In this document: positions 58,601 through 64,000 of the stretch, one piece after another
How the letters are laid out: each line of letters opens with the position of its first letter
Numbering within the stretch: the stretch's first letter is position 1
Assembly: GCF_910592395.1 (NCBI RefSeq)
Contig: NC_088324.1
Location: 12,860,953-12,924,952, forward strand
Direction of reading: 5' to 3'
DNA length: 64,000 bases
Origin: Lineus longissimus
Taxonomy: Eukaryota > Nemertea > Pilidiophora > Heteronemertea > Lineidae
The notes under the pieces: model-generated
Databases searched by the model: none
The model's input: only the letters and a program-made list of their open reading frames with translations
What the model was told of the DNA's origin: nothing
Program-made: the position numbers and the translations under genes

Positions 58601-59599
58601 TTGTACAAAATACTTACCAGTCTGGTGGTTTAAACTGTGGAGACATTGGCAATGTGAAGCGTTTTCTTGTAGGTCTGTTGCCAACTGGAGACATTGACGA
58701 ACCCACTGATGATAATGATGTCGGCTTTGTTGCAGATCCAGGAGAAGACAATGATGTTGGCTTTGTGGCAGATCTTGGTGGTGTCCCGAAGGAGAAGGGT
58801 TGATTACTGACACTGGCACTGGAATTGCCATAGCCATGGCCTATATTTGGCGGCATCACTAGAAAGGAAGAAGTGAAAGACATCTTAAGTTTCCACTGCT
58901 CATAATTGAAAGGATATGCCAATGGTCCAGGCCAGATAAGTAATGTGCCTATGCAATTTTAAGACTATTAGAAAACACGGCGGATAACTGGCTAGAGGCC
59001 CTTCCTTACTGTACACCAGGCGGACGGAGGAAGCCACTCCTGGTCAAAACAATTAACAAACAAGCAGCAAATAAAAGACAGCACGGTCGCACACCACATG
59101 TTATTTTGTTCATTGTGCCTAGTTAGTATATTAAGGTTCGTTTGGCTTCCTCTATTCATTTACATTACAAGGCACAAGCCCTTACAGTGTCACTAAGCCG
59201 TAGTGTATGGCCATGGCCGGAATGGGCCTACCATTTCCATTGGCATAACTGAGTGTACAATGAGATCCTACACTATACAGCTAGCTGTACATTTCATAGC
59301 TGAGCAGCTCATTCCCCGCATCATGCATGTATTGCATCTGGATGCAATGCATCTCATACATGCCAGTGCACTAGATTTTGACAGGAATTCCTGAAGTTTC
59401 TGTTTTGGAAATTGGGCAAAGTTTAGACCCGATTTACACCTGGCATCAACGTACCTGGTCTTGGCGTTGGTCTTGAAGGGCTTGTCCGACCAAAGTCAAG
59501 TGTCCTTGGCGTACGATCCTTTCGCTGGGAATCATTTTCAGCCTTTAATCTAGCCTCTAAATCGTTCAATTTATTTTGAAAAGTAGAAGATGTCGCCAT
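55686..59599 (-). CDS. MAP2K7: MAP kinase kinase 7 (MKK7/hemipterous), 10 exons
   Basis: Dual-specificity cytoplasmic kinase that phosphorylates and activates JNK. Exons in coding order: 59599-59455, 58858-58618, 58476-58410, 58095-57982, 57783-57664, 57422-57315, 56991-56940, 56664-56537, 56334-56111, 55851-55686; all GT-AG with consistent phase; 454 residues (human about 435). Residues 6-22 form a short charged helix like the human N-terminus. A JNK-docking-type motif RKRFTL (113-118) lies in a Ser/Pro-rich region that includes a tandem 12-residue repeat (78-89, 90-101). Kinase landmarks: GHGTCG 167-172, AVK with Lys189, HRD 281-283, DFG 301-303, activation segment SKAKT 311-315 (Ser311, Thr315 phospho-sites) and APE split by an intron at 325/326. 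The SKAKT loop separates MKK7 from MKK3/4/6. It shares a 281-bp upstream region with FPGS. Confidence 0.96.
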
Positions 59600-59880
59600 A
59601 TTGTTTTACTTGTCATGTGATCACATACAGAGCTACTCTCAAAGCCATATTTACACTGTAATTGAATATAAATAGTATATAGAACCAAAATAAGTTTAAC
59701 TATCGGAAAAACACACATTATCTCCAATATCTCCACCATTTACTTATTTTGTTTTTTTTAATGAAAAACCAACTTTTAGTAAAGTTTGCATCGTTTCGTC
59801 TAATCAACGTTAGCTTGACGAGTTGTCTCCCGAAATGTGTTTCGTGCGGGACGGACGTGTGGTAATTTTGCTGCGTCTAA
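59600..59880. promoter_or_regulatory. Bidirectional MAP2K7/FPGS promoter region
   Basis: 281 bp separate the two divergent start codons, so both promoters and 5' UTRs must fit here. Visible elements are TCATGTGATCACA with the palindrome TGTGATCACA (59616-59625), next to MAP2K7, and TATAAATA (59667-59674) on the plus strand. No long CpG-rich core is present. Exact start sites cannot be read from sequence; additional noncoding first exons are possible. Confidence 0.65.
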
Positions 59881-62800
59881 ATGCACATTTTCATGCGGAA
59901 AGCGTTTGTCACCAGTTTTCAAAAGCCCCAGTATAGGGTCCTAAATACATTCCTTAACTATATGAATCGTCAACACAGTACTCAGATTTGCAAACAGCCA
60001 GAAATCATGACAAAAAATTATGAGGTAAATTGTAAGGGTGTAATGCATGTGATGTATGTATATAAACTGTATGTATGTAAGCTTGTGTTATGCATACATG
60101 TATTGCAATGCACGCAATGTAATCTGAATCTCGACTTTAGGGTCGTTTCCCTTTCCAGTGAAACTTTTCATATAAATTTTTTGCTTCGCCAGGCAATTCC
60201 ATAGAAATACTGACTGTCACATTGGGGGTCTATCGAAGCAGTCGCAAACCTAACCTGGACTTGGTTTGGCCTTTGAGTTTGAGACAAAGTCACATCCCTA
60301 CCTATCGAAGACATTGTCACAACCAAATCGTTGATGTCTCATGGTGAAGATTTCTTGGACTCTGTCACATCCAAGTCCAAGGAAGGAATCAACATGTTGT
60401 GTACCTCTAGGAAGATTTTGATTGAGTCACAGTCGCAACCATCCTCGGCATGTCTCCTCATTTCGACTGTGACATTGTGACAACACTCAACAGATCTCTT
60501 ATGTAGCAGACATTGATAGGAGCTGTCCTTTTTAGAATATGGACACTGCCAAGAAATGTCATTGGAAGTGATACTACAATCAATGAGCTCGTTGGATACA
60601 GAATTTATGGAAGATATTTGTAACTTCCAAGGACAGTCATATCAGATGTGACACTGACATTGTGCTCATTGACCATGTTATCAAGTGTAACATTGATTTT
60701 AGTTTTGTCAAGAAACATGACTAATGTATCGAAGATAAGATAAGTCAACATTATATCATCTATGTGGCCAAGTTTGACTGATAATTCAAATTGTTGACAT
60801 CATTTCAAAAACTTTGTTCTCTTTTCATTGTTGCATATATTATGCTTTTTATACAATATAATATACATGGACGTTGTATTCGTACATCAAAGCATATTTT
60901 CTCATGGCTCACTACTTTCTTAAAAGGAAGCTGTGCGGGCCCTCAACACCCTTCAGTCGAATGCCTTCACCTTGGAGAAGGCAAGGAAGGAGAGGGATAG
61001 ATTGAGGCATCTCAATATTCCAGACACCATACGCTACTGCCAGAGGACGGGACTAAGTGTAAGTATCTAAGGATTATCATGTAGTCTTGAGTAGCACAAT
61101 TCATTGGAGAAAAGAAGTATGTGCATCTTCAGAGTTAGTTCTATGCAAAAATAACTGTAGCCAGAACTGAGAGGAAAAATGACACTACAGCGTTGAATTC
61201 CCCCAGCAACAGAAAGACCCCATCCTCCACCATCACAACCATACTGGTACATGTCTACATGCATCATTTTCTGTTCTTGCACTGTATAACATATCATCTT
61301 TTCTTCCTTTCTTTAGCTTGATGATGTAGATAAGCTCTCCATCATCCATGTGAGTGGTACCAAAGGTAAAGGGTCAACATGTGCTTTGACTGAAAGTATC
61401 CTTAGACACCATGGCTTCAAGACAGGATTCTTCAGGTAGGCCTCATTATACATGGTATACTTTATTGTTCTTGGAAATATCATATAGCTGTGTATTCATT
61501 CATTTAATGATAAATAAGTAGTAATGCTTTAGTTGGCAACAGTAACAGATGGCTTTTTAGAACTTGGGTTCAACACTTGTTGTTTTCAGTTCTCCACATC
61601 TGCTTGAAGTGCGTGAGAGGATACGTCTTAACGGACGCCCACTTTCAAGAGACTCTTTCAGTTCATATTTCTGGGACTGTTACAAGAAACTTGAAGACAC
61701 AAAAGCAGACGATGACAATAAAATGCCTGCTTATTTCCGGTTCTTGACTATCATGGCATTCCATGTGTTTCTTCAGGAACAAGTGAGTTGACAAGATTTT
61801 GTACTCATGCACTCACTTTTGATATTTATTCTCAGGGGTCAAACATCGACAAACCATCATTAAACCTGCCAGATCAATCCCTCACCAATCATACTTTAAC
61901 ACTTAAGGATCAACAAGTCAGAGGTGGTAATACTTGAATGTCGGTGTGATAATTGTCAAATCACCAAAGTTTGAGCCACTTACAAGGAGTCAAGAAGGGA
62001 TATTCTGTTAGCGGATGTTTCAATTGTAATTGCTCCGAAGTTGATATTTCTGCTTATCACTTGCAGGTGGATGTTGTCATCTTGGAAGTGGGTATTGGAG
62101 GAGAGTTTGACTGTACGAATGTGATCAGGTCACCTGTGGTCTGTGGTATTACATCTCTCGGGCTGGATCACACCAGTGTACTGGGTGATACAATTGCAAA
62201 AATTGCCTGGCAAAAAGCTGGGATTTTAAAGGTAAGTGTTGGCACTGTTTGAAAGGTCATAATCTGACCTGCATGGCCTGTGTTTTGTCATTGGTATGTT
62301 CTTCTCAATAAAACTCAGAATCAGTCACCAAGACTATTCAATTCCAGCCTGGTTTCCCTGCCTTGACTGTCCCACAACCTGAAGATGGATTAGAAATCAT
62401 TGCTGAACGGGCGAAAGAAAAGCAGTGTCCTCTCCATGTTGTGCCACACCTATTTCAATACAACTGGCAAGGCAATACGCCACGACTCGGACTTGTTGGT
62501 GACATGCAGCAATGGAATGCGTCGCTAGCTTTACAGTTGTCTCAGTGCTGGATGGAAAATCATGATAAGACAATTGAACAGCGACGCCACCTTGCTGTGC
62601 GAGATTGTGACTTCTCTGCTGAGGATGTGCCGATCTGTGATGCAGTTGACATTACAGACTCTGTTGCTGCAGGTATGTGTATTGCATCTTCATCCTGATA
62701 TGGAAGATTTGTTGAGACGCCCTGTATTTGGGGGTTGCCGCATTTCATTGTGGTTCCAACGAACCCAGGTTGCATCTCGAGGCAGTGGGAGGTGGGGGAA

Positions 62801-63799
62801 GACTGGATGACATGTGCTCCAGATGGAGCCAACAGGTACAAGTACAAGAAAAATTGATGAGGTCATGAACTGTCTCTTCAATTGCTCAATAATATTGCTA
62901 TGATTACAGAAGGCTTTTCAATACTTTTGGGACCAGGCCTTGCCTAGATCTGTACACAACAGAGTGACATGTAACATTGCACTCAAAGTTAAATATATAT
63001 ATGGAAAATGGGGTCCAGAACAGCATCAGTTCCAGCCCCTTATGTATCTCGTCTTTCCAGGACTAGAGAACTGCCGGTGGGCAGGGCGGAACCAGACTTT
63101 GCGTACTGACAGGATAACGTACTATCTCGATGGAGCCCACACGTCGAGGAGCATTCAGCAGTGTGTCAACTGGTTCTTGGATAAAGCCTGGGAAGAGAGG
63201 AAAGAGCTGAAGTAAGATTGATATTCCTCTGATATTGGAGTGAGTCTGGACTGCTAACAAATATTGCTGGGGAGCAAAGTTTTCATAATTTTTTGGAGAT
63301 TCAATAAGTAACCCCATCCTGTTAAGTTGCTGCCTCAATATACTTAATGGTATTTCTATTTGCCTTTTTTCCTTTTCCAGGGGGAAGGTGACCAAAATTC
63401 TCCTTTTCAACACAACTGGTGACAGACAACCTGACGTTCTTTTGGAGCCTCTCCTGGTAAGACACATAAAATCATTATTTTCATCAACTTGACACAATCA
63501 TAGACATCTCCAAGATTAGTTTGAGATCGTGCTCAAAGAGGGCAGCACCATGAGGACTTGGCGAAAGCAAAGAAGTCATTCCCTGTCATAGGAAGTCACA
63601 TACAAAATAAAGGGTTGACACTGAATTACATTATGAATAGCATTGAAAATTTTTGGGAAAGAACATTTTGAATGACCTTCTCCATGAGCCTTCTACACAA
63701 AGTGTAGGATGCTGAGGTATGCTTATTTCTTTCAGAAATGTAACTTTGATGGTGCTGTATTTTGTCCCAACATTGCCACGACTGCACAAGATCATGCAG
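59881..63799 (+). CDS. FPGS: Folylpolyglutamate synthase, 5' nine exons (3' end outside)
   Basis: Adds glutamates to folates with ATP, retaining them in cytosol and mitochondria for one-carbon metabolism. Exons: 59881-60024, 60927-61058, 61317-61435, 61590-61782, 62067-62231, 62348-62672, 63061-63211, 63381-63456, 63736-63799; GT-AG junctions with matching phase; the next exon lies beyond 64000. At least 456 residues are coded. Residues 1-42 are basic with almost no acidic residues, fitting a mitochondrial targeting peptide; Met43 (60007) sits just before [13 protein letters not shown], where the cytosolic human form starts. Landmarks: P-loop SGTKGKGS 105-112, SSPHL 132-136, [12 protein letters not shown] 203-214, [12 protein letters not shown], and YYLDGAHT 380-387. 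Nothing appears broken. Residues from about 328 to 359 (encoded near the end of exon 6) align least well with the human protein but need no extra exon. Confidence 0.95.
60025..60926 (+). other. FPGS: FPGS intron 1 with degenerate GTCACAACC repeats
   Basis: 902-bp intron bounded by GTAAAT and TTAAAAG. Between about 60280 and 60500 a short motif recurs imperfectly: GAGACAAAGTCACATCC, GAAGACATTGTCACAACC, GACTCTGTCACATCC, GAGTCACAGTCGCAACC. Close relatives occur at 83-101 and 53939-53958. No coding sequence is seen. Confidence 0.7.
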
Positions 63800-64000
63800 G
63801 TTTGTAAATCAGTTAATCTCCTCACATCTCACCGTCTCTCCTTATTTTGTCTGCTTGTCAATGTCCATGCTCCTTCAAGCCAATACTAATTCTTTGTTCA
63901 TGTTACTCCATCATGGAGTCCTTTCGTTATCTTCATTGGCTTTGAGTTGCACAATCTAAGAATTTATAGTGTTAGTCAGTTGTAATCTTAGGTATCTTTA
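63800..64000 (+). other. FPGS: Start of FPGS intron 9
   Basis: Begins with donor GTTTGT after phase-1 codon G and runs to the window end. No exon was recognised in it; the remaining C-terminal FPGS exons lie to the right. Confidence 0.75.

Noticed and set aside
62560-62847. Minus-strand 95-codon frame over FPGS exon 6 and intron 6
   Set aside because: Antisense shadow of a conserved FPGS exon, crossing an intron boundary with no support of its own.

Overview
This is a piece of an animal (bilaterian, probably invertebrate) nuclear genome. Every confident gene is split by GT-AG introns, the proteins are animal-specific orthologues, and base composition is moderately AT-rich. The BarH C-terminus and small housekeeping introns suggest a lophotrochozoan (mollusc, annelid, brachiopod or similar), but a hemichordate or amphioxus cannot be excluded. 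I rebuilt four genes exon by exon, checking reading phase across every junction.

Layout. (1) 1-1040: AT-rich, probably the 3' UTR of a gene ending just inside the left edge. (2) 1041-15083: gene-free flank holding a foldback element, several NRF1/YY1-type motifs and homeodomain-type TAAT sites. (3) 15084-30474, plus strand: a complete three-exon BarH-like homeobox gene (BARHL) with introns of 9.2 and 5.2 kb and a probable 3' UTR to about 32.0 kb. (4) 32.0-46.4 kb: gene-poor interval with a 90-bp and a 28-bp tandem array. (5) 46652-53268, minus strand: complete 13-exon DDX31, a nucleolar DEAD-box RNA helicase. (6) 53.27-54.1 kb: short spacer with two strong inverted repeats just upstream of DDX31. 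(7) 55686-59599, minus strand: complete 10-exon MAP2K7 (MKK7/hemipterous), with a 1.6 kb 3' UTR. (8) 59881 to the window end, plus strand: FPGS (folylpolyglutamate synthase), nine exons, 3' end outside the window. MAP2K7 and FPGS are head to head across 281 bp.

The genes do not form one pathway. The notable organisation is BARHL and DDX31 tail to tail, the arrangement known for vertebrate BARHL1-DDX31. This suggests a deeply conserved microsyntenic (genomic regulatory) block in which the gene-poor DNA and large introns carry BARHL control elements, next to a compact housekeeping cluster (DDX31, MAP2K7, FPGS). Other points of interest are a foldback transposon at the centre of a larger palindrome, a 60-bp palindrome with perfect 10-bp flanking direct repeats at the DDX31 promoter, a palindromic satellite, and paired start codons in FPGS that fit mitochondrial and cytosolic isoforms.
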